Below are positions 33,169 to 45,457 of a stretch of DNA of 64,000 nucleotides, in pieces. A program made the translations under genes and the position numbers. The stretch is from Mortierella sp. BCC40632. Lineage: Eukaryota > Mortierellomycota > Mortierellomycetes > Mortierellales > Mortierellaceae. The stretch is taken from NCBI GenBank assembly GCA_011634665.1, contig WAEK01000005.1, forward strand, positions 2,427,001-2,491,000, written 5' to 3'. How positions within the stretch are numbered: the stretch's first letter is position 1; every line of letters starts with the position of its first letter. A model generated the notes under the pieces. It searched no databases. It saw only the letters and a list, made by a program, of their open reading frames with translations, and was not told where the DNA came from.

Positions 33169-35435
33169 GTATATATTGCCGCGGTATGTGGGCAATCAGG
33201 CGTGCTCAATCAAGCGCAGAGAATGTGTGCGAAGGTGGTGGTATGTTGAGAGGAAAATAAAAGAGTCTGTGCTGTTTTCGACTGGATAGAGAATTGGTGA
33301 ATGAAAGATTGGTGGATCACGGACAGGTGAAGGAAGGTATAGTCCAGGAGCAGAGACAGTCGTGCTCAGTACAGGCAAAAGACAGTGCAAGAACAGAGTC
33401 GAGGGGAGAGAGAGAGAGAATATAAAACAGCTAAAGAGCTGGCGGGGAAAGGAAGGAGGAGGAACGAGAAATTGGGGGCAACAATGGAAGGGCGGGGAGG
33501 GAGTCCTTTTAAATGGGCTGGAGAAAAAGAGAAAGAGAGAGAAGAGAGATAAACCTTGCGCATGCGGCCCAGGGTACTTGTACAAACATGCATACGAGGT
33601 ACTTTATGCTATTTTACGGCTCAGAGTACGACACCCTTGCCCACCTGAATATCTCTCCACGGCCCACGCGCCTGCTCTCCTGTGTGCGGAGGAACAAGTC
33701 GAGCGTTGTTTATCGCGCGATTAGCGTCAAGGAGTGGCGGGAGAGGCAAATGGCTCCTGGACGAAACATCGGTGTAACTTTGCGACGCATGAACATGCTT
33801 TGCTGCTCAACTGCCAGGCAACCCGCGCTTTTTTTTTTTCCTCAATGCTTGTCTCGTCGTCTCGAGCAATGCACCTTGAGAGTGCTCGCGAGTGTGACAA
33901 AGAACTGAGCAGAGACAACGAGCCATGGTCGCCTCAGCTATCGGCACTGCCGACTGGTCCGGGGACAAGCGAGGTCTACCATCGGCTCGATCTTTTAGGG
34001 CTCAGACTGAGATCCCCCTTCTCTCTCTCTTTCTTTCTCTCCTTCACTCTCTCTCTCTCTCCTTGCCCCTGAACGTGGGTAGGGTAAGGTCGTGTTAGAG
34101 CTCTCTGGTTACATGTAACCCTTCCAACGTGCTGTGTGCATTGCATCCGTAAGGAGAACGACAAAGAGCAACCTCAGGCTGTCTCGTTTTCTGGCCTTTT
34201 TTCCTCGCCCTCGCCCTCGCCCCGCCCTCTCCTGAGCTTTTTTTTCTCTTTTTTTAAAAAAAAAAAAAGGTGCCTGGAAAGGAAGTGCGACAGGATTGGG
34301 CCACCATCCCTACCGCAGCACTCATGGCAAAGGAAAGGAGGCAGCAAGGTTGTGAAGCAAGACATGGGGTGATTTTTGCCGCAGGAGTTGGAAAGGGCGG
34401 CAAGAACACCAATTCTCTGCGTCATGCTGCTGCTGCTGCTGCTTACGTTGTAGTCACGCTGCTGGCATGACTCCCCGAGGAAACGGAAGGCGCATTGAAC
34501 ATTCATGCAGACGTAGCTTTTTTGTATTTTTTTTTGGTTTCCTTCCTTCCTTCTGGCGGGAAAGACAACTGAGCTAGAATGTGTGACGGGAGGGAAGAGG
34601 AAAGGAGCAGTTGAAATGTCTCCACGACACAAGCCGAAGGGCGGGATGCAGGGCGCAACCATTTCCAAGAAAGAAGGTGTATGTCTGTATGCGTTTGCCG
34701 ATTCTTGTCCTCTCTCTCTTTCCTTCTTGTTGTTTCTCTCGTTGTCTTTCGTGTGCACTTTTTTTTTTCAACCCTTACAGTAGGCCCGCAATGCCGTTGC
34801 ACGAACCTCGGGAGTTTTCACTAGGCCTACTTTCTTTTCTGGTCAATGATTGGAATGCTGGGTGGCCCTGTTCCCCTGTTCAGGCACGGATGCCAGACCT
34901 AATTGAGCAGGCTGCATAACAACAATAATAGAATTATTTATATCAAATAAGGCTCAGGCACAATAGTGGGAGCATATGTGTGCGTGTGTGTGTGTGTGTT
35001 TGTGTGTATGTCTGTTTGTATTGCGCACACCTAGCGCCTAACAGCCATCTCATCTGCATGGCGGAGAAATGGCCAGTCGCACTTTGACTTCAATAGCTCC
35101 CCATAAAACACCCGAGCCAACGCACCTGCTTTTCCTCCCTTTTCCCCTCTTCCTTCTTCTCTCATCCCGGCCCTTATTTGTGGGTATCTTTTTTATGCCT
35201 GGCTTAATATCTAGTGGACCAATGGCTCGCCTTGTTCCCTCCTGCTGTGCCTCATGAGTGGCCATTCACCAGCGGTGGAGTAAGGATTAGACCTAGTGGA
35301 ATGGTGAAGCACGGCCATCACCCACACATATCTCCATCAAGCCCAGATGTACTGTACAGTACTCTGAGCAGAAAGAAAGAAAAAATAGCGAGCAGAAGGA
35401 AAAGCCGTGTCGATCCTCTCTCCGATCCAGCCAAG

Positions 35436-35471
<36 letters not shown>

Positions 35472-36043
35472 ATATCCAACAATCAGATGCGGTTCCAACT
35501 CCGCAATGCAAGACGAAATTGTTGAATCTGTCTGAACATTTCAAAGAGTACCTTCTTCCTCGTCTTCCCAACGACCATGAGTCAATGCCAAAAGAGTCAG
35601 CTGCTGCTGCTACCGCAAAGAGACAGAGAACAGGAAAATACTCACCAGAGTGACAGAGTGACAAAGAGAGAGCGAGAAGTTTGGTCATGCTCAAAGGAGA
35701 GTGGCCCGCGGATGAAATGAGTTTCTCTTACCCACGTTTAGGCTTTATCTCGGCTAGCGAGGGGAATGGGCGAATCGAGGGAAGTTTGCTCTTCGGGGTA
35801 TTATCGGACAGGGCGGGGAAGTGAACCGTGGTACAGGCCAGTTCATATCCCCTCGTTTTTTTAGCTTCCACCTTTAGACCCTTTAGCCTGACTTCCGGGG
35901 GGATCCTTGGGATTGGAGAAAGCCAAGAAGAGAAGTGGATAAGGGGCCAAAAGGGCGTGGGGAGAAGAACACTTCAAGTCCGCACGACCCTGTTCCGGTA
36001 TCTCCCCAATACCTCATTGCCCAATAAGATTTATTTTTGGCTA
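33169..36043. other. 2.9 kb gene-free stretch with simple repeats
   Basis: It lies between two minus-strand genes. Only short frames over GA/CT-rich sequence occur. It holds (CTG)n at about 34426-34442, a T/A mirror tract (CTTTTTTTAAAAAAAAAA, 34245-34268), (GT)n at 34978-34999 and (GA)14 at 35441-35468. The left end should include the promoter of the Ser-rich gene. Confidence 0.6.
35441..35468. repeat. (GA)14 microsatellite
   Basis: Fourteen uninterrupted GA units directly after an A5 run. Confidence 0.95.
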
Positions 36044-38531
36044 TTAGCGCCAGCTTATAAGGACAAGCAGCGCGTACACTGGCACCGCAAGACGGGCTAC
36101 ATCCCAGATATCCCGCCCAACAAACTTCCAAATGCGCCGATCCAGGAACTGCCGCCCCCATCTATACAGTAATGACCCTTGACTCTGACTTTGTTCCGCT
36201 GTCATGGCAGGCAACGGAGGCAAAAGCGGCCGAAAAGGCGGAAAGGCTCTAGGCGAATCAATATCGCAATAAGAATGAGATCCCTTTTCGATCTCGTTCG
36301 CTTGAGTCTCGTAAGGACTGCTCGTGTCTTCTGATGGACGGGGTTGTCCCCAAGATGTACAAGAGGAGGCTACCTTGATGGCTGTTGTGGATCCTTTCGA
36401 AAAAACATCGTCTGTATCGAGTGCATGTAATCCGCCGGTAGACCCTTCCCACCCATCTCTCCATCGAACTAGAACCTGCCCCGGTCGATATCCACCTCGT
36501 CTGTCCCACCGTAGTCGCCTTGCAAAGACAAGTACCAATGTCAAGATGAAGACAGCAGCATATGCAAAATAGATAGAGAGTTGGTTGGGGAGCATACATT
36601 CCTCATAGGCAAACGTCATTTTATCCGAGGGCGCCGCTACGCCTGTTTCCGGCCAGCCCATCGACTGTGCTTGCATTAAATGGGATGACTCGTAGACATA
36701 ATCCATTGGACTTTGATTCCTGACTACACCCTCAGGGTTGTAGAGAGAGAGCATCACAAAACCTGGTTGACGAATACCTTGTGCAAAACTAAAGGTCGGA
36801 AGTGTCACCTCAGGCGTTAAACGGTCATTGTCGAGTGAATGTGCAATCTCGCACCAGTCATGATCGTCTCCACTAAAAACCATGTCTGGTTGAATCTTGC
36901 GGAGGATCTCGTGTGAGAGTGTCGCATTCACCATGTTTTGGTACTGTTCGCCATTCCGGTCTAAGATAAGCTGCTTGGACTCTCTCTGTTCACCGCAAGA
37001 GGTCGTGTCCAGCCGAAATAGGGGCACATGTGTAAACAGAATCCTTGGAGCAATCGGATCCTCTGTCATCAAAAACAATATGACGGGGTGAGAAAAAAAA
37101 AAAAAAAAAAAATAGGGTACAAAGAGCCATCTCATTGTTCCAGGCGTAGCTGCTTTCACAGAACCTCTCTCGAAAACCGTACTCGTTTCACTTACCGCTA
37201 CCTATGGACGATACAAAATCTTGTGCTTCTTCACGGATGGACGTCTTATTGGCGCTTAGTGCTAGGGTGTCGAGTACTACGATCGAGTGGTTTCCAACCT
37301 TGATTTCGTAGTTGACCGAGCCAAATTCCTTCTTGTATCGGATCATTGCTTTTCGAATCAACGTGTCTCCAAACCCAACATCATGGTTTCCTGCCACGAA
37401 GAGTCGTACACTTCGCCCAGAGGCTCGAATATCTGTGCGGGTTGCTTTATCCAAAGGAACATCAACCAATTGTTGATAGTGTCCTGTAATCTGCTCCTCT
37501 AGCTCTTCTGACTTTACTGGACCTATCTTTCTCTATCAAGAAAAACAGTAACAACAACAACGCGTCAATCAGGCCCATGCCTATTGTCGTCAATCTCTAG
37601 TATCCTCTTCATATCCAACAAGTGGAGGCAATTCTGAATCCAATACCTTCATTTGACCATCTTTTTCTTCAATATCTTTTACGATCGGTGACTGGTTCCA
37701 TGCTGTCTCCTTGGAATAAAACACTTTGTTGTAGAATCGATCTCTATTCTTGGAAAACGCTTCATGATCTTCTGTCTCCCGTCCACCATCCATTAGATCT
37801 CCCAGGAAAAGCACTGCATCAGGTTGAAGATGGCGATGGAGTCGATGAAAACTTCGTCGCATGAACAGGTCCGTATAAAACTCAACCAAGGCGAGAAGCC
37901 ATCCCGATTGATGGTATGAGTACCAATCCGTTAGCTGAGGATCGGCAATGACTGCTATCCTGTACCAATCCTGAGGTCCCGACCCATTGTCGGCCTATTT
38001 GATTATGTTTTTCATCCATTTTTAGGAAATCAGGAATATCCAAGTAAGTCGGTGAACAAGAAGCCAACCTCTTGGCGGGAAATTGACAGGCAAAGAAAAG
38101 GGAGTCAAGAGTTATACCCAGGAAACATTGTGAGGCCAGGAGCATCGATAGAGCATAATCCAATAGGCTCCATGTTCTCCGAGAAGCAATGCAGTACACC
38201 AGAGTAATCTCAGACACTGGACATGATGTTTCATCATTCGAGCTAGGATATCCTTCCGTTTACCCAGTTTCTCTTTGGGTCTCCCATGGCTGTATCCGAC
38301 TCGGTCGCTGTTGGATATATGTGTGCTGCATGGACCAGAAACGGTTGATGGTGATGTGGTCGAGGAGGATGAGGCGGGCGACGGCAGGTCGGAGAGATAA
38401 ACGCTTGTCCGGCGAAAGAGTAGTGAGGGCGGGCGTGGCCGTTCGGTAGAGGCAGATGTTGGTATGGGTGATGAAAGGGCACAGGCTGATGTAGGCCGTA
38501 GTGGACTGACAGGTGGCGGAGTGTTGGGCAT
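36044..38531 (-). CDS. Membrane metallophosphoesterase, Cdc1/Ted1/MPPE1 (PGAP5) type, 4 exons
   Basis: About 705 residues. Exons: 38531-38118, 37994-37647, 37532-37196, 37062-36044. Exon 2 could instead start at 37970, and its 3' donor is the least certain. A first membrane segment (LRLLWCTALLLGEHGAYW, then CSWP) is followed by metal-binding motifs of the calcineurin-like phosphoesterase fold: VIADPQLTDW, DAVLFLGDLMDGGR, FVAGNHDVGFGD, ILFTHVPLFR and MVFSGDDHDWCEI. Two C-terminal membrane segments occur (IYFAYAAVFILTLVLVFA and VPVYALLVLI). Family members remove ethanolamine phosphate from GPI anchors in the ER/Golgi and help GPI-protein export. The Asp/His/Asn ligands are intact. Intron 3 has a 20-nt T tract (coding strand). 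It is divergent from the BtuF-like gene. Confidence 0.88.
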
Positions 38532-39091
38532 GGCGAGGTGAAGTGTGGGATAAGAAGAAGAGAAGAGAACGGTATTGGCAACAGGAAAGCAAGAAAGAAA
38601 GAAAGAAAAAGAAAAAAAGAGGCTCGAGTAACAGAAAGGGGACAGCAGTAGCAGTAGCAGCAGCTTGGAGCGCAGAAAAGGACCGCCGCATTGCCTGTGT
38701 GCCTCACTCCTTTGCTCCTGGCCCCTTGGTTCGCTCATATCTAATGCCCCTCTTCAGCAAGCAGGCATGCAGCATCGGCTTGTATGTGTCCTGGCCTCTC
38801 CCTGAGTTGTTGTTGTTGAGTCCTGCTACGTGCGGACTCACAGCCTTGCCCTTCTTTCTCAGTCCTCAACAAAGCTTAGATCTACGTCTGCTCTGCTATT
38901 TGCATACGAGCAGCGCGCGTCCGTCTGTCCGAGTGGCTGAGTCTTGTTCCAGGGCCCTTTTGTACCTCCCTGGGGTGGGGGACAGAGAGCGTCGCATGTC
39001 TCTCAGTCATACCAGTCCTGGCCCACATACCCCACAGTCTTCCCCGCTCTCACTCATCTGACCCCCATTGCATGCACACCCGCAAGGCGCC
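38532..39091. promoter_or_regulatory. Divergent intergenic region, phosphoesterase / BtuF-like gene
   Basis: 560 bp between two outward-facing start codons, so it should hold both promoters. It includes GAAAGAAAGAAA (38590-38615), AGTAGCAGTAGCAGCAGC (38645-38663) and CT-rich stretches. I see no convincing TATA box. Confidence 0.55.
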
Positions 39092-40683
39092 ATGTCCCGA
39101 ATTATCAGTCTACTTCCTTCGGCCGCAGAAATTGTACTCTTCTTTCTTTATTTCTTCTTAATTGAACACCCGCAACAACCTGCTATTTGATTTGACCATT
39201 GCTCATGCCCTTTTTTCTTTTTTTTTTTTTTTTTTTTTTTTCCGTGATGCTTCCGACAATGACATTTACCTTGGTTGAATTAGATCTGTCTAGTAGGCGG
39301 CGAACCCGAGATGGTTGCGAGAAGCCATGAAGGTGAGCTTTACTAGCTTTCTACAAAAAGACAAAAACAAAAAGAAGGGTGCCCCCCCCCCTTTTCCTCT
39401 TTCCCCTCTTCCTTCTTGTTTCCGTGTACCTGACTTTCGATACTACTGCTTTCTCCTTCTCCTACAGGAGACCAGAGAGTTTGTCCTTCTCAGATCACCC
39501 GCATTCCCTTTACTCACTACTCCTTCTCTTGCTCCTTTCAAAGATGACTTTCCTTCTTCCATCCAGGGCCTCCCTATGTTGACCAAGGCCAAGACCACCT
39601 TCACGACTTCTGCCGATGTCGACCGACAGGTCTCTGAGGCTCTCTCTCAGGGGCAGAGTCTCTACGACCTGGATGTGGACCAGCTCAAAGACCTGAAACC
39701 CTCCATCATCGTCACACAGGTAAGAGCGCAACCTTGAGCAAGGTCGTGAGGAAAGATACTACACGGTTTTAAATAGAAAAAAAAAGAAAAGAAAAGAAAA
39801 GAAAAGAACCGAAGGGGAGTGGGAGTGGGATAGAGACTAATCTAGGTATTCGGACATTCACTCGCTCCTTGTCAATGATAGGACCTCTGCAATGTCTGCT
39901 CAATTGACCTTGTCAGTGTCCAACGCGTGGCCTTGACCATGAACCCAGTCCCTGATATTGTCACCCTCAACCCAACCTCCATCTCTGAGGTCATGGAAAG
40001 TATCACCACTGTCGGAACTGCGATTGGCCATGCCAAGGAAGCGGCCATGATTCGATCTCAACTGGAAGCCAGGATCCAACGTTGTCGCAATGTTGCCCTG
40101 CAAGTCAAGAGAGACGACCCAGATTATCGTCCAAAGAAAGTCATGTTCTTTGAATGGACTGACCCTATCTACCCTGGAGGCCACTGGACTCCTGAAATGA
40201 TTGAGCTCGCTGGTGGTGTTCACCCCATCAATGGCCCTGCTACTCCATCGTAATGACTCTTGGAGAAAAAAAAAGCGTGTGATTTTTTTTTTTGTAATCG
40301 AGAGACCAATAGCATTGAGCAGCGGACTAAATTATCTTTCCTCCTCTCTCCCTCTCTCCCTCCCTCTCTCTCTCTCTCTTCTGCACACATACAGTCGACG
40401 TGTCCCAGTTGAGGCTGTTATGGCTGTAGACCCTGATGTCTTGATCATTTGCCCCTGTGGTTTGGATCTAGTTGCCACAAGAAAAGAATACGACATCATG
40501 ATGACCAAGGACTGGTTCCAAACACTTGCCAACCGTGCCTCGACCATTGTTCTTGTCGATGGAAACCAAATGTTTAACCGGAGCGGCCCTCGTCTGGTCG
40601 AGTGCACAGAGTGGCTGGTGATGCTTCTTCACGATCGTCCTGAATTTGAGCCGACTGGGTTCCCTTGGGAACGGATTAAGTAG
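39092..40683 (+). CDS. BtuF-like periplasmic-binding-fold protein, 5 exons
   Basis: Predicted 307 residues. Exons: 39092-39133, 39284-39332, 39544-39719, 39882-40249, 40395-40683; all GT-AG and phases close. It begins MSRIISLLPSAAEI, then ICLVGGEPEMVARSHE, LPMLTKAKTTF, LKPSIIVTQDLCNVC, EWTDPIYPGGHWTPEM, VDPDVLIICPCGLDL and NRSGPRLVECTEWL. This is the class III substrate-binding fold (TroA/BtuF-like) that in bacteria binds cobalamin or Fe-siderophores for an ABC importer. No signal peptide or membrane segment is visible, so it is probably cytosolic. The bacterial SHEC motif reads SHED here. Its ligand is unknown. Intron 1 holds a 24-nt T tract. It converges on the CTL gene 127 bp away. Confidence 0.88.
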
Positions 40684-40810
40684 AGCGCTCGTTCAATAAA
40701 AACAAATCAAAACAAAATTTGCAACAGTAACACAACACAACACTGAAGGGGACTTGGACTTTTTTTTTTTAATGTGAAATGAGCTGTTTTTTCTTTTTTC
40801 TTTTTATTCC

Positions 40811-43077
40811 TTAACGATAGTTTCCGAATGCTGCATGTGCCTTGTTGGAATGGCAAGTGTTGGTGTCTAGATCGATGGCGTAACACAGGAATGTTGCGTC
40901 GACCCTAAGAGAGATGAAGAGTAAGAGAGTAAAATAGACCAGCCCAATGTTAGTATGTCAAGGACTGAGAAACTCCAAAAACGCATCAAAATACGCGCAT
41001 ACGCACACACTCCTCCTCCTCCTCCCCCTCCCCCCGACCACAAGGACGTTTCAACTTACGTGATCGACATGATATGCGTAAAGAATCGAGTCACATAGAA
41101 TGGAACAATGGTGCAGATAATGCCAAGCACGTATCCATAGGGTGACTTTAGCGAATGCGTCGCAAAGATATAGGCAACAAATCCCGTAAACAAGCAAAGC
41201 ATAGTTGAGCTGATATACAAGACAAGTTTTGTCAAAAAGTCTACATAAATAAACAAAAAAGGGCAAAATAAGGAGTAGAGAAGAGTATTTTAGTAGTCAA
41301 GTTCTCTCATTTCAAGAAAGTCATCTCTTAGATAAGACTCAGAAAGGGAGAGGTTCTTCAGTCAAGCATCGTTACCTGTGATCAATCCCCACAAGAGATT
41401 CCTATGGAAAATCTTGCTTGCAGACCGTGCAGCCGAGATCAGGCTCTCTCCTGTAATGCCGACATAGATCAACGTATAGTTGTTAAAGTTCTCGATGAGC
41501 CCTGCAATGAACTGGAAAACGGCTGCGAGAATGCCAAAGATCGGGAACGATTGCTGCTTAAGCCGCTATTGAAAGCAATAAAATTGGTTGTCCAGAATCT
41601 GTTAGAAAGAGACTTTGGCTGCTCACGATGATATCCAACGAAGCAAAACATAGCTCTTTTAGACACTTGCCTTGGAGAAATAGTTGAGCGCCAACACTGT
41701 GAATTGAACAATGGCAATAAAGAGTGCTCCGAAACAGACAGACCCAAAAGAGGTCGTCACTGCATTGATAATGGCTGGCTCTGTGATCTTGGAGCTATGA
41801 TAGTTAAAGGGCTCATGCCTGTTGGATAAGAAATAAAAGGCAATTTGTTTGTTAGATGGATGTCTATCATTATCGTATGCATGCACTGTCCAGTCTAGGG
41901 GTCCGTTGTACAATACCTGTGGAAGTACCACTTGGAGACCACGTTTGAAAGAGTGACTCTAAAGAAAGAAATGGACGTTTAGAGCTTTGTTTCTAGTGTT
42001 TGCTCATATTTGCGTTTCACTAATGGAACCGAGCGTACCTCTGGACGTTGCTCAGGACGGCCGATGTCCACATGTATATAAAGATCATGAACCCAGCGAT
42101 TGGATAAAAGTTGCCATCCATCACCCAGAATGCAACTATGAATGGGAGAAAAACGAGATTTCAGTCTAAATGTTAGTATTCTTTCAGAGAGTAAAACGAG
42201 GCGGGTTGGAGAACAGCCTAGATCTCGCCCCCCCCCCACACACACACAAAGTCAATTGTCATACCAGAGTCTGAACGTTCGACATGTCCGATAAGGAACA
42301 CTCTCGCAAAGAAAATCAGCCACAAGACAGTGAACGCAACATGAACGAGCATCAATCCAAAGGATGCAAAGAACATGTCCGGGTTGTCCTTCAGAATCTC
42401 ACAAGCAAGCTATTGAACAAGGAGGGAGAATTGTTTAGAAGGATTAGTCTACACAACCCGCAGTAATTGGGAAGACAAATGAACAAAAAAAATAAAGATA
42501 CCCTTCCCCATCTCTCTTACTTCAATAATAGCTGTCGTCCTTGCAATGTTTTGTCGTCGAAAGTATATCACGCTCACAAATAAAGAGCCAACTCCCAACG
42601 GTAGAAAGGAAAGAGCTGTCAGTCCTGTATCCTGAGGATCCCTTCCTCCATTCGGTGATTTGGGCCCTTGAAATGAAGACACCATCGACCAGATGAAGAC
42701 CCCGAGCGCAAAGCAAGGTACAACCAGAACTGTGGCCCACACGACTGGCTGTGTTTTTTTTTTTTTTTTTTTTTTTTTATAAAAAAAGAATGACATTGAG
42801 GAGGAATACAAAAAGAAGGTTAGATATACTGCTCGAGGCAATGTGACTGGAACGACAACAAGGAATTACAATGATCTCATGGAGCATAGAGGTACATACA
42901 CGAGCATACGACCTCAACGTTATAAGCCAAAGTGTGCCCAGGGCAGCCGACATCAAGATCACCAACGTCAACATTCCTGTCCAGGAAAAGAAAAAAAAAA
43001 ACGTGGGTCATTGGTAAGTAGATCGCTTCAACACACACACTTGGCACAACATCAGCAGCACGTCGTAGACCGAAAAA

Positions 43078-43116
<39 letters not shown>

Positions 43117-44505
43117 TGTATACCAGCACTGGACTTGATGACTAAAAAGACATTGTAGATCTGACCCTCTAGCGGTGACGACTATTTTAAAGTTGAGGGC
43201 GCAGCCAAGCGGGTGGTCAGTCACACTCGAACGTTCTGTGTTGGCGAACCTGGACTGAGCCTTGCCAAGCAAAAAAAAAAAGGCAAAAGACAGAGCTGCT
43301 CCAACATGACTTACACTGGTGGTAAACAACAAGACAATGCCGAGAATGAGGTATGCAACCAATGCAACCAGATAAAGAACAGCAAAGACTGGATCCTTGA
43401 ACTGGCGCTTGTACGATATGGATGTCCTTCCCGTGGGTCCAGGGACCTAACCAACGACGATGGGACCCAAATAAAGAGTCGTGTGTGTGTGAGTGTGTGG
43501 GTATGTGCAAGTGCATTATGTGTGAGAGCAAAAGGGTTCGGGGCAGGTGAGAAACTCGGTTCTAAACTAGCATTTGTTCAGTTCTTTCTCTCTTTCTCTT
43601 TCTCTTTCTCTCTATTTCTTTCTTTTTTGTCCATTGCCAAGTCCCAAGTAAACCTGTCCGTTGTCCAGTTTGCCACCACAGTCCAATACCGACTGTGCCT
43701 CCTCCTCCCTTATCTTCCTGATTTTTTTTTTATACTTACCGCTGTAGGAGCCAGGAGCTGTTCTCCCAAGGTCCCGCTAGCCTTTGACTTTGTAGGGACT
43801 GGTGGCGGTACATCCAGATAGATGGCGGCAGGTGTCTATTAGAGGTGAGGATCATTTATGGAGCAAATGGCAGAAAAAGATCCCTAAAAAAAAAAAAAAA
43901 AAGAAAAAAAAGAAATGGGTAATCATGGACGGGTCCAAGCATTTTGAGCATCAGTCTCCGCCTTTTTGGAAAATAAAAAAAAAAAATACTTAAAAAGGTT
44001 TCACAAGCACCGAGTGACAAAGATATCTGGCTTTTTTTTTTTTTTTTTTTGTTACCAGTGCTGGAGCATCGTCTGGCTCCGAATGGAGTGGTTGTCGGTC
44101 CAGGAAGAGTGACATTGGTGGCGAACTAGAGTCCGACTCTTCGTCCTCTGAATCATAATTCGGTACATAGGCTGGAGCGGGTATCTCTCGACGTCCTCCA
44201 TACTGTAGATTGCTATTGTCAGCAATAGGATGGCGGTGGTGGCGGTGGAGGAGGTCATCTTCATGGTCGTTGTCGTCATGGTCGTTGTCGTTGTCGTCGT
44301 CTTCGTCATCGTCATAGTCGTCCATATTGGGTACTGAATAGAAGAGACTTCCAGCGACACGAGACTGCGAAGGTCCTGCGGTGGTTGAAGCTGCGGCGAT
44401 AACAGGTCCGACTCCCATGGCTCCTGTTAATCTAGAATTGGGCGAGGGCGACCGTCCTGGACCATGTCCGGGCGGTCGCCATTTCCGTGTATTGGGATCT
44501 GACAT
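40811..44505 (-). CDS. Choline-transporter-like (CTL/PNS1) membrane protein, about 13 exons
   Basis: About 630 residues. Exons: 44505-44056, 43835-43740, 43446-43315, possibly 43141-43124, 42976-42900, 42748-42521, 42409-42265, 42135-42039, 41958-41917, 41818-41671, 41565-41376, 41240-41060, 40904-40811. From 42976 on, all phases agree; the junction between 43315 and 42976 is unresolved by one base. The N-terminus is disordered with a long Asp/Asn/His tract (DDDEDDDNDNDHDDNDHED). The membrane part shows FKDPVFAVLYLVALVAYLI, MFFASFGLMLVHVAFTVLW, EPAIINAVTTSFGSVCFGAL and VGITGESLISAARSASKIF, and the end VDATFLCYAIDLD, the conserved CTL core (SLC44-like). The intron after exon 10 uses a GC donor. 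Several introns carry T or A tracts. Confidence 0.87.
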
Positions 44506-45457
44506 GTCTGTGCGCTGTGGTGGTTGGTGGATTGAAAATTGACCAGGTGGATCGGGGGGAGAGAAGGAGAGAGAGAAGAGAAGAGATGGAGGGGGGGGGA
44601 GGAGGAGGAAAGACCACTGTCGATCAACAAGCGTACTGAGGACAGGTAAGAGGAGGCGGAATGATTAGAGACAGAGAGGAGGGGGGGGGAAAAGGAAAAA
44701 AAAAAAAAAAAAAAAAAAGGTGCGTGCGTATGTGTGTTGTTGGTTCGAGAAGAACAAGCTGAGGCAAGGGGGGGGGGAGAGAAGGCAATGGGCGAACTTC
44801 AGAGTAATAGTAAGAAAGAAACAGAGACAGTGAAAAAGAGAGGAGAAGAGAGAGAGTGCAAATGGGCGCAGGTGGACACACTCTGGCTTTTCCAGACATT
44901 TGCATGGCTCAGCACTTTTTTCTTTCTCTCTTTCTGGAGGCAGCCACACCGTGCCCGTCTAGGTCATGCGAGGTGCAAAGTGGCAAAAGAATCTCTTGAC
45001 ACGTACAAACTCTCCTCCCTCCTCTGGCGCCTCTTGGTCTCCAGTCCGTCCCCAGCGAGCTTTTCTGGATAGTGCGCTATCCAAAGCACAGGGGATTGGG
45101 GAGGAGAGGAGGCATTGGACGGTGGGCTGTGCAGAGCGGGATGGTCGGTGTTCAGCCCTATTGATGATGATAAGTATGATGATGGCAGACAAGGGGGAGA
45201 AGGGGGAAGGGGAGGGGAGGAGATAAATCCTGCGAGCAAGTATTTTTCTAGACCAAGACAGCACAATGACTCGACAGAGATTACGGACTGCGATTGCCTA
45301 GTTTGAATATCCACTCAACAATAGCTCCTCCAGAATAGCCCATCACGCATGATTTCCATCCTCACCACCCAAATCCTTGTTCAGGATGAACTCTGGAAGA
45401 AAAAAATGCAATCGTCTATATATTGTTTGTTTTGTTTTTTAGCTCGAGAAACTCTGG
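44506..45457. other. 952-bp gene-free stretch, promoter side of the CTL gene
   Basis: It lies between the CTL start and the ESF1 stop, both minus strand. It is GA/CT-rich with a 23-nt A run (44696-44718) and G runs (44591-44598, 44769-44777). No supported ORF. Confidence 0.55.
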
